From NCBI RefSeq assembly GCF_001905665.1, contig NZ_LIVX01000001.1, forward strand, positions 1,054,001 to 1,118,000: a DNA stretch of 64,000 nucleotides, in the 5' to 3' direction. How positions within the stretch are numbered: the first letter of the stretch is position 1; every line of letters starts with the position of its first letter. Below the pieces are notes generated by a model, which ran no database searches, had not been told where the DNA came from, and worked only from the letters and a program-made list of their open reading frames with translations. Shown one piece after another: positions 49,182-59,726 of the stretch. The DNA is from Streptomyces sp. CB02261. GTDB lineage: Bacteria; Actinomycetota; Actinomycetes; Streptomycetales; Streptomycetaceae. Position numbers and translations under genes: made by a program.

Positions 49182-51644
49182 TTACTTGGTGGAGGGACCC
49201 ACGCGGACCGTGATCGTCTGGCCGTTGAGCGGCTCCTTGACGACCTCGATCTTGGTGTTGGTGTCAGTTACCTTGACACCGGCGCGGGCGGTCTCCTGGA
49301 ACCAGTAGGTGCCCTTGCGGTCGTCGAAGACCGGGTTGCCCTTCTGGGAGTTCACCCACGTCGCGACGTCCGCCTTGTGGAGCTGGAGGGCGTCGGTGCG
49401 GTAGGTGCCGAAGGTGGAGTCGTACGCCTGGACGCGGTTGCGCATCAGGGTGCCGTCCTTCCACTTCAGCGGGGTCGGGTGGGAGTCGACCGGAAGGATC
49501 AGACCCTGGCCCGGGTGGACCGCGGTGTTGTTGTCCTTCTGGGAGAGGTCCCACTTCCAGATGAGCAGGCCGTTCTGGTACGGGTAGTGCTCGACCCAGC
49601 TCGACTTGTCACCGGTGAACCCGAAGTTGTACGGGCCGACCTTGAGGGTGGCGTCGTACGAGACGTACTGGCGGTTCTCCGCGATGTAGTACTGGTCGTA
49701 CTCCTTGGTGAAGCCCTTGCCGACCCGCGAGAAGCCCTTGGCGACCCAGCCGTTGTCACCGTTCTCGGCGCCGTCGGAGAAGACGGTGGCGCCGTCGGCG
49801 GTCACGGTGATGGCGTCGGCCGTGAAGCCCTTGCCGCCCGCGCCGCCGTCCGTCTGGTAACGGAACCGGAGGTCGAACTTCTTGCCCGCGTAGGCGTCGA
49901 GGCCGTAGACGAGCTTCTTGTGCGTGCCGGAGACGTCCGTCAGCGCCGGGGCGCCGCTCGCGTCACGCGGGATGGCCTTGCCGTCGGCGGTGCCGTCGAG
50001 GGCCGTCCAGTTGGCGCCACCGTCGGTCGACACCTCGGCGTAGAGGTAGTCGTAGTCGAGCTCGATGTCGTACCAGCCCTGGAGCTCCAGGGAGGCGGAC
50101 GTCTTGCCCGTCAGGTCGACGGAGCGGGTCAGGGTGTTCTTGAGGTCGTCACCCATGTTGCTCCACCACTGCGACGCACCCTCGGCGGGGGCGACGACGT
50201 CGGTGGTGACGGCCTTCTTCGGCAGCTCGACGACGAGTGCCTGCGGGTTCTTGGTGTTGTACGCGGCCACACCCAGCTTGTGCGTGGAGTTCCACGCACG
50301 GGCCTCGTTCGCCACCTTGGTGTAGTTCAGCCAGCCGAGCTGCAGCTTGTCCCAGGCGTTCATGTCGCCGGGCAGGTCGCCGATGGCGTCCTTGCCGCGG
50401 CCGAGCCAGGAGCCGGAGGACATGAGCGACCAGTAGCCGGTCGAGTTCTCGGCGCCGGGCAGGCCGGAGGTGTCGTACAGGTCGGGCAGGCCGAGGTCGT
50501 GGCCGTACTCGTGCGCGAAGACGCCGAGGCCGCCGTTCTCGGGCTGCATCGTGTAGTCGCCGACCCAGATGCCGGAGTCGCCGATCTGCGTGCCGCCGGC
50601 CTTGTTGTTGGCCGGGCCGGTCTTGCCGGCGTTGGTGCCGTACGCGTACCAGCGGTGGGCCCACAGGGCGTCGCCGCCCTGGGCGCCGCCGCCCGCCGAC
50701 TCGTCCTCGCCCGCGTGGACGATCTGGAAGTGGTCGATGTAGCCGTCGGGCTCGTTGAAGTTGCCGTCGGCGTCGAAGTCGTACCGGTCCCAGAGGTCGT
50801 ACTGGGCCATGTCGGCCTTGATCTGGGCGTCGGTGCGGCCCTTGGCCTTCTGGTCGGCGACGAAGGCGGTGACGCCGTCGCGGACCGCGTCCCAGACGTT
50901 GGCGCAGTTGCTGTTGCCGCAGTAGTTCGAGCCGTAACGGGCCTCGTTGTACTCGACCTTGACCCAGTCGGAGACGCCGCCCTCGACCGAGTAACGGCCG
51001 GACGAGGTCTTCTCGTAGTAGGTCTTCAGCGACTCCTTGGGCTGTCCCTTGGCGTCCTTGCCGGTGCCGAAGTACAGGTCCTGGAAGTGCTGCTGGTTGT
51101 AGTCCGCCTGCCAGGCCGTGGAGTTGTCGTTCTTGCGGTCCGGCTCGGCTATCTGGTTGTGCAGCGGGCCGGGCGTGCCGCCGAACTTCGGCTTCAGCTC
51201 GTCCGTGTCGTCGTCGGCCCGGTTCACCAGGGTGGTGGTGTCCACCTTGTCGCCGAACTCGACGAGGATCGTGAAGATCTTGTCGGTCTTCTCGCGGCCC
51301 AGCTCGACGTACTTCTTGCTGTCGAGCTTGACGACCTGCGAGCCGCCGCGGCTCTCGACCTTGGCCTCCCCGCTCAGCACCTGCTCCAGGGCAGCCTTGC
51401 GCTGCTGCTCCTGCTGCTTGCTGAACGGCCCCTCGAGGTCGTGGTCGACGGCCGCCTTGTCGACGCCATGGCCGTGGCCGTGGCCGTCGCCGGCGCCGGG
51501 CGCCGGGTCGTGACGGACGTCGGCCGGCGTCACGCTGCCGTGATTGTCGGCCCAGGCGGTGGTGAAGGTCGAGGCGGTGGCGGCGGTAGCCGCGAGCGCC
51601 ACGACGACTGCGGACGTTCTGATCGCCCGTCGTCTGTTGGTCAC
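49182..51644 (-). CDS. Secreted M6 metalloprotease (immune inhibitor A family)
   Basis: An 820-residue exported protease. The signal peptide is residues 1-34 (ends near TTAWADN). A propeptide with a His/Gly-rich linker follows. The catalytic domain has VFAHEYGHDLGLPDLYD, with the zinc-binding HEYGH at about residues 377-381 and D as the third ligand. The C-terminal region has repeated beta-rich segments and a carbohydrate-binding-like part. The GTG at 51644 has GGAGG upstream. It degrades extracellular proteins. A single-gene transcript is likely. Confidence 0.93.
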   Translation of the reverse strand: MTNRRRAIRTSAVVVALAATAATASTFTTAWADNHGSVTPADVRHDPAPGAGDGHGHGHGVDKAAVDHDLEGPFSKQQEQQRKAALEQVLSGEAKVESRGGSQVVKLDSKKYVELGREKTDKIFTILVEFGDKVDTTTLVNRADDDTDELKPKFGGTPGPLHNQIAEPDRKNDNSTAWQADYNQQHFQDLYFGTGKDAKGQPKESLKTYYEKTSSGRYSVEGGVSDWVKVEYNEARYGSNYCGNSNCANVWDAVRDGVTAFVADQKAKGRTDAQIKADMAQYDLWDRYDFDADGNFNEPDGYIDHFQIVHAGEDESAGGGAQGGDALWAHRWYAYGTNAGKTGPANNKAGGTQIGDSGIWVGDYTMQPENGGLGVFAHEYGHDLGLPDLYDTSGLPGAENSTGYWSLMSSGSWLGRGKDAIGDLPGDMNAWDKLQLGWLNYTKVANEARAWNSTHKLGVAAYNTKNPQALVVELPKKAVTTDVVAPAEGASQWWSNMGDDLKNTLTRSVDLTGKTSASLELQGWYDIELDYDYLYAEVSTDGGANWTALDGTADGKAIPRDASGAPALTDVSGTHKKLVYGLDAYAGKKFDLRFRYQTDGGAGGKGFTADAITVTADGATVFSDGAENGDNGWVAKGFSRVGKGFTKEYDQYYIAENRQYVSYDATLKVGPYNFGFTGDKSSWVEHYPYQNGLLIWKWDLSQKDNNTAVHPGQGLILPVDSHPTPLKWKDGTLMRNRVQAYDSTFGTYRTDALQLHKADVATWVNSQKGNPVFDDRKGTYWFQETARAGVKVTDTNTKIEVVKEPLNGQTITVRVGPSTK

Positions 51645-51947
51645 TTGATGTAGTCCTCCCCGGCGCCCGCGCTCTCGGACCGAAGGTGGGGTGTCCGTCC
51701 GGCGGGGTCGCGCGTCACAAGTGACGACATTCGACCGGAGGGAGACGAGAAAAGACAGATCTTGACTTGCACATACCAACTGCACTATGTGGGAGCAGAA
51801 TTCCGATTATCGGACAGACGAACGGCGCACAGCCATGGAAAGTTGGGACTTTCGTGCCTCCGTGCGCCCCCCGTGCAACGGCACCGTGGGTAAGGTCACG
51901 CTTACCCGGCATCCGCCCCGGGCATCGAGCGTCGTAGAGTCGACCCG
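51645..51947. other. Intergenic region between M6 protease and small membrane protein
   Basis: A 303-bp gap without a gene. It contains the palindrome CCGATTATCGG (51803-51813) and TAGAGT at 51935, which could be a -10 box for the gene at 51948. No riboswitch or RNA gene is recognised. Confidence 0.5.
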
Positions 51948-52250
51948 ATGTCCGGAGGGACGGTATCCGTCATGCAGCGTCCGAACGCCGCGCAGCTCGC
52001 CTACGGTTCGGCCACCGTCGTGCTCGCGACCGTCGCCCTCCTGCTGCTCTCCCGTACCACGACCGCGCTGGGCATCACGGTGATCAGCCTCGCCGGCCTG
52101 CTGCTCGGGCTGCTCGTGACGGTGACGATGCCGGTGCGGACGACACGCGTCAAGGCCTCGGAGAGGGTTCCCGCGACTCCGGGGAACGACGAGGTCCGGA
52201 TACCGGCCGCGCGCGTGGGCGCGGGGGCCGATACCCGGACCGGTTCGTGA
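51948..52250 (+). CDS. Small two-TM membrane protein
   Basis: A 100-residue protein with two adjacent TM segments (LAYGSATVVLATVALLLLS and ALGITVISLAGLLLGLLVTVTM) and a hydrophilic tail. It is a Streptomyces-type hypothetical protein of unknown role. The ATG at 51948 is used; 51972 (MQRPNAAQ) follows GGAGGG and may be the true start. Confidence 0.7.
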   Translation: MSGGTVSVMQRPNAAQLAYGSATVVLATVALLLLSRTTTALGITVISLAGLLLGLLVTVTMPVRTTRVKASERVPATPGNDEVRIPAARVGAGADTRTGS

Positions 52251-52273
52251 CCTGATCCTTCGTCCGTTCCCGC

Positions 52274-53059
52274 TCAGCGGGCCACGGAGACCACCACCGT
52301 CTTCGCCGCCTTGTCGTGCAGACCCTGCTTGTAGGGCTTGTCGACCAGGATCAGGATGAGGATCAGCAGTGGCCACAGACAGGCGCAGCAGATCAGCGTG
52401 GGCAGCCACAGCACCACGGCGCGCAGCAGCGACTGGCTCATCGGGGGCGTCGAGCCGTCGTTGAGCATCGCGACCCGCAGTTTCATCAGCTTCTTGCCGA
52501 GGGTCTGCCCGTTCTTGGCCGTCAGCACCGTGTCGTAGGCGACGTACGCGACGATCGTGAGGAGCTGGAAGACCAGCTGGCTGCCGCCGTTCAGGCTGTT
52601 GACCGTGTCGCCCCAGTCAGTGCCGTCATCGGTCGCCCGCGAGTAGATGTCGAACGGGATGCCGATGATCGCCAGCGGGATCGCGACGATCAGCCAGTCG
52701 ACGATCCGGGCGAAGATGCGGCGGCCGGACTCGGCGAGCGGCGGCATCCCGGAGAGCGGATCCGTCCCGCCGTAGCCGGCGCCGTACCCGCCGCCGCCGT
52801 ATGGGGGCGGGGGCATGCCACCGCCGCCGCCGTACGGGGAACCACCCGAGGACCCGTACGGGTCGCCGCCCGACGGGCCGTACGGGTCACCGCCCGAGGG
52901 GCCGTAGGGGCTCCCCGGCGGGGGACCTCCCGGGGGCGGACGGTCACCGCCGGGAGGGGGTGGCGGCTGGCCGCCGGAGGGCGGCGGGGGCTCCTGGGGC
53001 CTCTTGAGGAACGGGTCCTCCTCGGGCGGCTGGCCGGACGGCGGCTGGTCGGTGCTCAT
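52274..53059 (-). CDS. RDD family membrane protein with Pro/Gly-rich N-terminus
   Basis: A 261-residue protein. Residues 1-105 are disordered, Pro/Gly/Tyr repeats (SPYGPSGGDPYGPSGGDPYG). The RDD domain (RRIFARIVDWLIVAIPL) carries the Arg/Asp/Asp pattern with three to four TM segments. RDD proteins may transport ions or drugs or act in regulation. It lies directly after a second RDD gene on the same strand. Confidence 0.88.
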   Translation of the reverse strand: MSTDQPPSGQPPEEDPFLKRPQEPPPPSGGQPPPPPGGDRPPPGGPPPGSPYGPSGGDPYGPSGGDPYGSSGGSPYGGGGGMPPPPYGGGGYGAGYGGTDPLSGMPPLAESGRRIFARIVDWLIVAIPLAIIGIPFDIYSRATDDGTDWGDTVNSLNGGSQLVFQLLTIVAYVAYDTVLTAKNGQTLGKKLMKLRVAMLNDGSTPPMSQSLLRAVVLWLPTLICCACLWPLLILILILVDKPYKQGLHDKAAKTVVVSVAR

Positions 53060-53136
53060 GGGGGCAGTGCATCCCGGGCGCGGCGCCCCCGCAAGGAATC
53101 ACCGCCCGTTCGGGGGACCCGGGCGATCCCGCCGGA

Positions 53137-54624
53137 TCAGCGCGCCACGAAGGTGCGGGCCGCCTTGTCGTGCCAGCACTGCCGCCAGGGCCGGTCGAAC
53201 AGGCACCACAGGACGTTGAACACGCCGATGACCAGGAGGCCCAGGACGCTGTAGACGAGCCAGCGGCGCAGGGCCGCCCCGAACCGCGGCGGCTGGTGCG
53301 CCTCGATGTCCCGCACCTCGATCCCGCACAGCTTCTTGCCGAGCGTGCGGCCCCACCGGGCGGTGGGCAGCGCCTCGTACAGGACACCGAGGACGAAGAG
53401 CGAGGCCAGCGCGATGCCGAACTGGACGGAGGTCGTCCCGTCGAGCAGCCACACCTGGACCGTGACGCCGGACTGCCTCGCCGCCTCGATCTTGCCGTCG
53501 ATGTGGTCGAGCGCGGCGGTCACGAAGGGGAAGGACGCGCCGCCGACGAGCGCGCCCAGGACCACCGTGTCGATCAGCCGGGCGAGGAGCCGTCTGCCGA
53601 GCCCGGCGGGACGCGCCGAGGCCTGCGCACGGGCCGCCTGCACGAACAGGTCGTCGACGGGTGGCTTCCAGGGCACGACGGGCTGCTGCTCCTGCGGCTG
53701 GACCGGCTGCTGGACCGGACCTGCCTGCTGGGGCTGCTGCGCCCAGGAGGGCGTGGCGGGAGCGGGGGCGCTCGTGTGCTGCGCGGGGGTGGGCGCGTGC
53801 TGTGCGGGCGTGGGCTGCTGCCGTACGGGGGTGGGCGCGGGGGCCGGGGCCGTCGCCGCGGCTTCGGGGGCCGGCCGGGGCTGGGGGCGGGGCCGCGGGT
53901 TCGGCTGCGGCTGGGGGCGGGGCTCCGGCGCCGGGGCGGGGGTGGGCACCGGCGTGACCGGCATCCCGCCGAGTCGCGCGGCTCCCCCGGCCGTCCGGGA
54001 GTCGGCCGGCCGCTCGGGCGCCGGCGCCTCGGCGGGTTCACTCGCACCGGCGACGGGCCAGTCCGCCGGGGTCCGCGGATCGGGGGTCCGGGGCGCCCCC
54101 CAGGAGACCTTCTGGTCCAGGTCGCCGCCGAAGCCGGTCTGGCGCGAGGTGTCCGCCTGCCACGCGGAGGCGGGCTCCTGCGCGGCCGGTTCCTCGTCGA
54201 AGAAGACGGGCCCGGTCTCCTCCACCGCCGGTACGGGGGCGGGTGCGGCGGCCTGGGCGGGCGCCGGGGCCGGGACGGGCGCGGACGTCTGGGCGGGCAC
54301 GTGCGCGGGCGCGGAGTACGACCGCTCGGGTCGGGCGTCGCGTACGGGCTCGGGCCGGGCCTCCCGTACGGGCTCGGGCTCCGGTCGGGTGGGGGCGGGC
54401 CGGGTCCGGACCGGCGCGGGTGCCGCGCCCGAGGCCAGGATCGGTCCGGCCGGGGCCGCCGAGGCGGGCGGATGCGGCGGAACCTCGCCCTCCGAGGGAG
54501 CGGGCCGGCTCGTGCCGGGAACCCAGGCGCCCCCGTTCCAGTACCGGATGTACCCGGGAATGGACGGGTCCGGGTAGTACCCCGCCTGCGGTACCTCTTC
54601 GCCGCCTCCAGGAGGAGTAGCCAC
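53137..54624 (-). CDS. DUF2510-RDD fusion membrane protein
   Basis: A 495-residue protein. An N-terminal DUF2510 (AGYYPDPSIPGYIRYWNGGAWVPGT, about residues 14-40) is followed by a long Pro/Ala/Gln-rich linker (60-320) and an RDD domain (LGRRLLARLIDTVVLGALVGGAS, FVLGVLYEALPTARWGRTLGKKLCGIEV). Its C-terminal half is paralogous to the 261-aa RDD protein next to it. The start is ATG 54624. Confidence 0.88.
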   Translation of the reverse strand: MATPPGGGEEVPQAGYYPDPSIPGYIRYWNGGAWVPGTSRPAPSEGEVPPHPPASAAPAGPILASGAAPAPVRTRPAPTRPEPEPVREARPEPVRDARPERSYSAPAHVPAQTSAPVPAPAPAQAAAPAPVPAVEETGPVFFDEEPAAQEPASAWQADTSRQTGFGGDLDQKVSWGAPRTPDPRTPADWPVAGASEPAEAPAPERPADSRTAGGAARLGGMPVTPVPTPAPAPEPRPQPQPNPRPRPQPRPAPEAAATAPAPAPTPVRQQPTPAQHAPTPAQHTSAPAPATPSWAQQPQQAGPVQQPVQPQEQQPVVPWKPPVDDLFVQAARAQASARPAGLGRRLLARLIDTVVLGALVGGASFPFVTAALDHIDGKIEAARQSGVTVQVWLLDGTTSVQFGIALASLFVLGVLYEALPTARWGRTLGKKLCGIEVRDIEAHQPPRFGAALRRWLVYSVLGLLVIGVFNVLWCLFDRPWRQCWHDKAARTFVAR

Positions 54625-54926
54625 TGCCCCGACTCCGTTCAGTCACAACGCCTTTGATCCGCGCGGCCGCGTGCCGGGCGTGCCGCGCCCAAGGAGGACA
54701 GTAACGAAGAACGGCCACGGGGGGAGAAGGAGCCCGCGAGAAAGCACCGCCTTCGCACGACACATACCGGAATCGATCACTCATGGTGATGTTCGGGCCG
54801 GTGCCTTCCGGCGGGCGGGACCTTCCCGCGGAAAAAACCTCCCGAAGTCGCGTCATACGAGGCGGGTACCGCGCTCTCTCCCGGTGAAGGCCCGCCCGGG
54901 GCCGGTCCGCGAGAGGAAGTACCGCC
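54625..54926. other. Intergenic region between DUF2510-RDD and SsgA-like genes
   Basis: A 302-bp gap without a gene. It holds the divergent promoters, with GGAAGTACCGCC in front of the SsgA-like ATG. No hairpin or known RNA is evident. Confidence 0.5.
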
Positions 54927-55418
54927 ATGCAGAACACCGACGACACCACGGTCGAGCGCGAGCTGGAACTGAAGCTGGTGCTCTCGCCCGAGCGCGCGGT
55001 CCCCGTCCCCGCCCGGCTCGCCTACCGCACCGACGACCCGTACGCCGTCCACATCACCTTCCACATCGGCACGGACCACCCCGTCAACTGGACGTTCGCG
55101 CGCGAACTGCTCGTCGAGGGCGTCTTCCGGGCCTGCGGACACGGCGACGTGCGCATCTGGCCCACCAAGGTCGACGGCCGCGGCGTCGTCCTGATGGCCC
55201 TCTCCTCCCCCGACGGCGACGCCCTGCTCGAAGCCCCGTCCATGCAGGTGTCCGCCTGGCTGGAGCGGACCCTGCACGCGGTGCCGCCGGGCACCGAGTC
55301 CGAGCGGCTCGGCATCGACGACGGACTGGCCGAACTCCTCGCGACCACCGTGCTCACCGACGAGCTGTGGCTGCGCGACCCCTGGCCGTCGGACGAGACG
55401 CGGGACGGCGAGCTGTGA
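54927..55418 (+). CDS. SsgA-like sporulation protein (likely SsgG)
   Basis: A 163-residue SALP. The family core is present: ARLAYRTDDPYAVHITFHIG, NWTFARELLVEGVFRACGHGDVRIWP and LMALSSPDGDALLEAPSMQVSAWLERT. SALPs direct septum and cell-wall events during sporulation. Its place near hppD and a GlcD-type oxidase suggests SsgG, by gene order. The ATG at 54927 follows AGAGGAAG. Confidence 0.9.
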   Translation: MQNTDDTTVERELELKLVLSPERAVPVPARLAYRTDDPYAVHITFHIGTDHPVNWTFARELLVEGVFRACGHGDVRIWPTKVDGRGVVLMALSSPDGDALLEAPSMQVSAWLERTLHAVPPGTESERLGIDDGLAELLATTVLTDELWLRDPWPSDETRDGEL

Positions 55419-55435
55419 TCCCCGAACCGGTTCCG

Positions 55436-56803
55436 TCAGAAGAGCTTTCCGGGGTTGAGCAGCCCCAGCGGGTCGAACGTGGCCTTGATCCCGCGCTGGA
55501 GTTCGAGGCCGACCGGCCCCAGCTCCCGTGCCAGCCACTCCTTCTTGAGGACGCCGACGCCGTGCTCGCCGGTGATCGTGCCGCCGAGCGCGAGCCCGAG
55601 CGCCATGATCTCGTCGAAGGACTCCCGCGCGCGCCGCGACTCGTCCTCGTCGGTGTGGTCGAAGCAGACGACGGGGTGGGTGTTGCCGTCCCCGGCGTGC
55701 GCGCAGACGCCGATGGTGAGGTCGTACTTCTCCGCCACGGCCGCCGTGCCGTCGAGCATCTCGGCGAGCCGCGTCCGCGGCACGCACACGTCGTCGATCA
55801 TCGTCGCGGACCTGATGGTCTCCAGGGCGGTGAGGGAGAGCCGGCGTGCCTGGAGGAGGAGTTCGGACTCGGCGGCGTCCGCGGCCGGGACCACCTCGGT
55901 GGCGCCCGCCGCCGCGCACAGCTCCCCGACGGCGGCCAGGTCGGCGGCCGGGTCCGGGGTGTCGAAGGCGCACAGGAGCAGCGCCTCGGTGGAGTCGGGC
56001 AGACCCATGCGCGCCAGCTGGTTGACCGCCTGGACGGTGGTGCGGTCCATGAGTTCGAGCAGCGACGGCGTGTGGCCGGCCTCCATGATCGCGCAGACGG
56101 CCGCGCAGGCGGCCGCGGCCGAGGGGAACTCGGCGGCGAGCGCGAGCTGCGCCGGGGGCTGCGGCCTGAGCGCGAGCACCGCCTTCACGACGATGCCGAG
56201 ACTGCCCTCCGAGCCGACGAAGAGCCGGGTCAGGTCATAGCCGGCGACGCCCTTGGCGGTGCGGCGGCCGGTGGTCAGGAGACGGCCGTCGGCGAGGACG
56301 ACGTCGAGACCGAGGACGTACTCGGCGGTCACCCCGTACTTCACACAGCACAGGCCGCCGGAGGCCGTGCCGATGTTCCCGCCGATGGTGCACATCTCCC
56401 AGCTGGACGGGTCCGGCGGGTAGTACAGGCCGTGCTCGGCGACGGCCCGTGAGAGGACGGCGTTGACGACGCCCGGTTCGACGACGGCGATCCGGTCGAC
56501 CGGGCTGATCTCCAGGATCCGGTCCATCTTGACGAGGGAGAGCACGATGCAGCCCTCGGAGGCGTTGGCGCCGCCGGAGAGGCCGGTGCGGGCCCCCTGG
56601 GGGACGACGGGGACGCGGAGTTCGGTGGCGGTCCGCATGACGTGCTGGACCTGTTCGACGGTGCGGGGCAGCACGACGACCGCGGGGGCGCCGGCCGTGC
56701 AGAAGCTCGCCATGTCGTTCGCGTAGGAGGCGGTCACGTCCGGGTCGGTGAGCAGCGCCTCGGCGGGGAGCCCGGCGCGCAGCCGCGTCAGAAGATCGTC
56801 CAT
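55436..56803 (-). CDS. FAD-linked oxidase, GlcD/D-lactate dehydrogenase type
   Basis: A 455-residue flavoenzyme. The FAD-binding PCMH domain has PQGARTGLSGGANASEGCIVLSL and TIGGNIGTASGGLCCVKYGVT, and the C-terminal oxidase domain has GVCAHAGDGNTHPVVCFD and GEHGVGVLKKEWL. It oxidises a 2-hydroxy acid such as glycolate or D-lactate. Start ATG 56803. It is convergent with the ssgG-like gene, 17 bp apart. Confidence 0.92.
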   Translation of the reverse strand: MDDLLTRLRAGLPAEALLTDPDVTASYANDMASFCTAGAPAVVVLPRTVEQVQHVMRTATELRVPVVPQGARTGLSGGANASEGCIVLSLVKMDRILEISPVDRIAVVEPGVVNAVLSRAVAEHGLYYPPDPSSWEMCTIGGNIGTASGGLCCVKYGVTAEYVLGLDVVLADGRLLTTGRRTAKGVAGYDLTRLFVGSEGSLGIVVKAVLALRPQPPAQLALAAEFPSAAAACAAVCAIMEAGHTPSLLELMDRTTVQAVNQLARMGLPDSTEALLLCAFDTPDPAADLAAVGELCAAAGATEVVPAADAAESELLLQARRLSLTALETIRSATMIDDVCVPRTRLAEMLDGTAAVAEKYDLTIGVCAHAGDGNTHPVVCFDHTDEDESRRARESFDEIMALGLALGGTITGEHGVGVLKKEWLARELGPVGLELQRGIKATFDPLGLLNPGKLF

Positions 56804-56902
56804 GCGTCCAGCCTGGCACCCGGGGGCCATCGGTGTGAACCCGCCGGGGCGGGTGCTTCGTGTGCTCTTCGTACAGGTGCGCGCGGGCGCACAGTGAGCG
56901 CC

Positions 56903-58309
56903 ATGAAGACGCAGAACGTGTCGAGGACGGTCCTGGCGGCCGGAGTGGGCGCGGTGCTCGCGGCGACGGCGCTGCTGTACGTGCCCCAGCTCGTCGGCGA
57001 GGGCCCGCCGTCCCCGCCCGGTCCGGCGGAGCGGGCGACGATCGCGGCCCACGCGGGCGCGCAGGCCGCGCTGCCGGACCTGGTCGCGCTGATCACCGAC
57101 CGGGAGAAGTGGCTGCGCCGGCATCCGGGCGACGACGCGTCCTGGGCGGAGCTCGGGGCGGCGTACACGGAGCGGGGCACGCGGCTCGGGGACGTACAGG
57201 ACTATCCGCGGGCCGAGCGGGCCCTGCGCCGCTCGCTCGCCGAACGGCCCGCCGCGCGCGGCAATCTGACCGCGCAGCTGGGCCTGGGGGCGCTCGCGGG
57301 GGCGCGCGGCGACTGGAAGACGGCGAAGGAGTGGGGCGAGCGGGTACGGAAGGCGGACCCGCGGCGCTGGACCGTGTACCCGGTCCTGATGGACGCGTAC
57401 AGCGGCCTCGGTGAGTACGAGGCGGCGCGCAAGGCGATGGAGACGCTGGAGAAGCTCCACTCGGGCGCGGTGGTGCGCGGCCGGGCGGCGGGGGCCTACC
57501 GCGACCGGGGCTGGCGCGAGGACGCCGACGCGGCGGCCCTCGACGCGGTGGCGCTCGCGCGGACGGGCGCGGACAAGGCGGCCTCCTTCGCACGCCTCGG
57601 GGACCTGGCGTGGGAGCGGGGCGAGCCGGACGAGGCGCTGGCGCGGTACGGGGCGGCGCTGACGCTCGTATCGGACCACGGGCCCTCGCTCGCGGGCCGG
57701 GCGCGGGCGCTCGCGGCGCTCGGCCGCCCCGAGGACGCCCTCCGCGACTGGCGGGCCGCGCTGGCCAGGCTGCCGCTGCCGGAGTACCTCCTGGAGGCCG
57801 GTGAGCTGTACGAGTCGATGGGCCTGGACGGCGACGCGCGGGCCCTGTACGAGCGGCTGCGGGGCGGCACCTGGGCCCGGGGCGAGGTGGCCCTGGCGCT
57901 GCTCGACGCGGACCACGGCGCCCCGGCGGCGGCGGTGGCCCGGATGCGGGCGGAGTGGGCGCGCGGGCACCGGTCGGTGCGGGTCGCGGACGCGCTGGGC
58001 TGGGCGCTGTACCGGTCGGGGAAGCCGAAGGAGGCGCTGGAGTTCGCGAAGCGGGCCACGGACGAGGGGCTGCGGAGCGCGATGTTCACGTACCACCGGG
58101 GTGAGATCGAGCGGGCGCTCGGCGAGCAGGGCCCGGCGCGCCGCCACCTGGCGGAGGCGCTGCGGATCAACCCGTACTTCTCGCCGCTCCACGCCCCGAG
58201 GGCGCAGGACGCGGTGACGACGCTGGGCGAGCCGCCGGACGAACTCCCGGAGGAGCTGCGGCCGGAAGCGCCGAGCCCGCGGCCTCCGGCGGGGACACGG
58301 CCGTCCTGA
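56903..58309 (+). CDS. Membrane-anchored TPR protein
   Basis: A 468-residue protein. A signal-anchor TM lies at residues about 9-28. The rest is a series of about ten TPR-like helical pairs (WAELGAAYTERGTRL, AARKAMETLEKLHSG, EALARYGAALTLVSDHGPSLAGRARALAALGRPEDALRDWRAAL). The C-terminus is Pro-rich. No enzymatic domain is seen; it may be a scaffold. The 3' end is followed by a 32-bp tandem repeat with a terminator. Confidence 0.8.
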   Translation: MKTQNVSRTVLAAGVGAVLAATALLYVPQLVGEGPPSPPGPAERATIAAHAGAQAALPDLVALITDREKWLRRHPGDDASWAELGAAYTERGTRLGDVQDYPRAERALRRSLAERPAARGNLTAQLGLGALAGARGDWKTAKEWGERVRKADPRRWTVYPVLMDAYSGLGEYEAARKAMETLEKLHSGAVVRGRAAGAYRDRGWREDADAAALDAVALARTGADKAASFARLGDLAWERGEPDEALARYGAALTLVSDHGPSLAGRARALAALGRPEDALRDWRAALARLPLPEYLLEAGELYESMGLDGDARALYERLRGGTWARGEVALALLDADHGAPAAAVARMRAEWARGHRSVRVADALGWALYRSGKPKEALEFAKRATDEGLRSAMFTYHRGEIERALGEQGPARRHLAEALRINPYFSPLHAPRAQDAVTTLGEPPDELPEELRPEAPSPRPPAGTRPS

Positions 58310-58333
58310 GCCCGCTGGGCCCGCCCGGGTCGC

Positions 58334-58436
58334 GGGCAGGGCGAGGGGCCCGGAGGGGTGCTGCGGGCACGGCGAAGGGGCCCGGAGGGGTGCTGCGGGC
58401 ACGGCGAAGGGGCCCGGAGCGGTGCTCCGGGCCCCT
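58334..58436. repeat. Three-copy 32-bp tandem repeat ending in a terminator
   Basis: Units of GGGCACGGCGAAGGGGCCCG-type start at 58334, 58365 and 58397. The last copy carries AGGGGCCCGGAGC-GGT-GCTCCGGGCCCCT, a perfect 13-bp stem (58408-58436). It ends the convergent TPR and hppD transcripts. Repeat copies appear to be duplicated parts of the terminator arm. Confidence 0.8.
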
Positions 58437-58459
58437 CGGTGTCGGCGGCCGCAGGTCGA

Positions 58460-59712
<1,253 letters not shown>

Positions 59713-59726
59713 ATCGGGAGGCGTTC

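Noticed and set aside
49377..51653. 758-codon plus-strand frame opposite the M6 protease
   Set aside because: Leu/Val/Gly-rich antisense translation, while the minus strand encodes HEYGH and a signal peptide.
56804..58402. N-terminal extension of the FAD oxidase on the minus strand
   Set aside because: The Arg/Pro/Ala-rich extension has no motif and lies opposite the TPR gene. The ATG at 56803 gives a normal-length GlcD-type enzyme.
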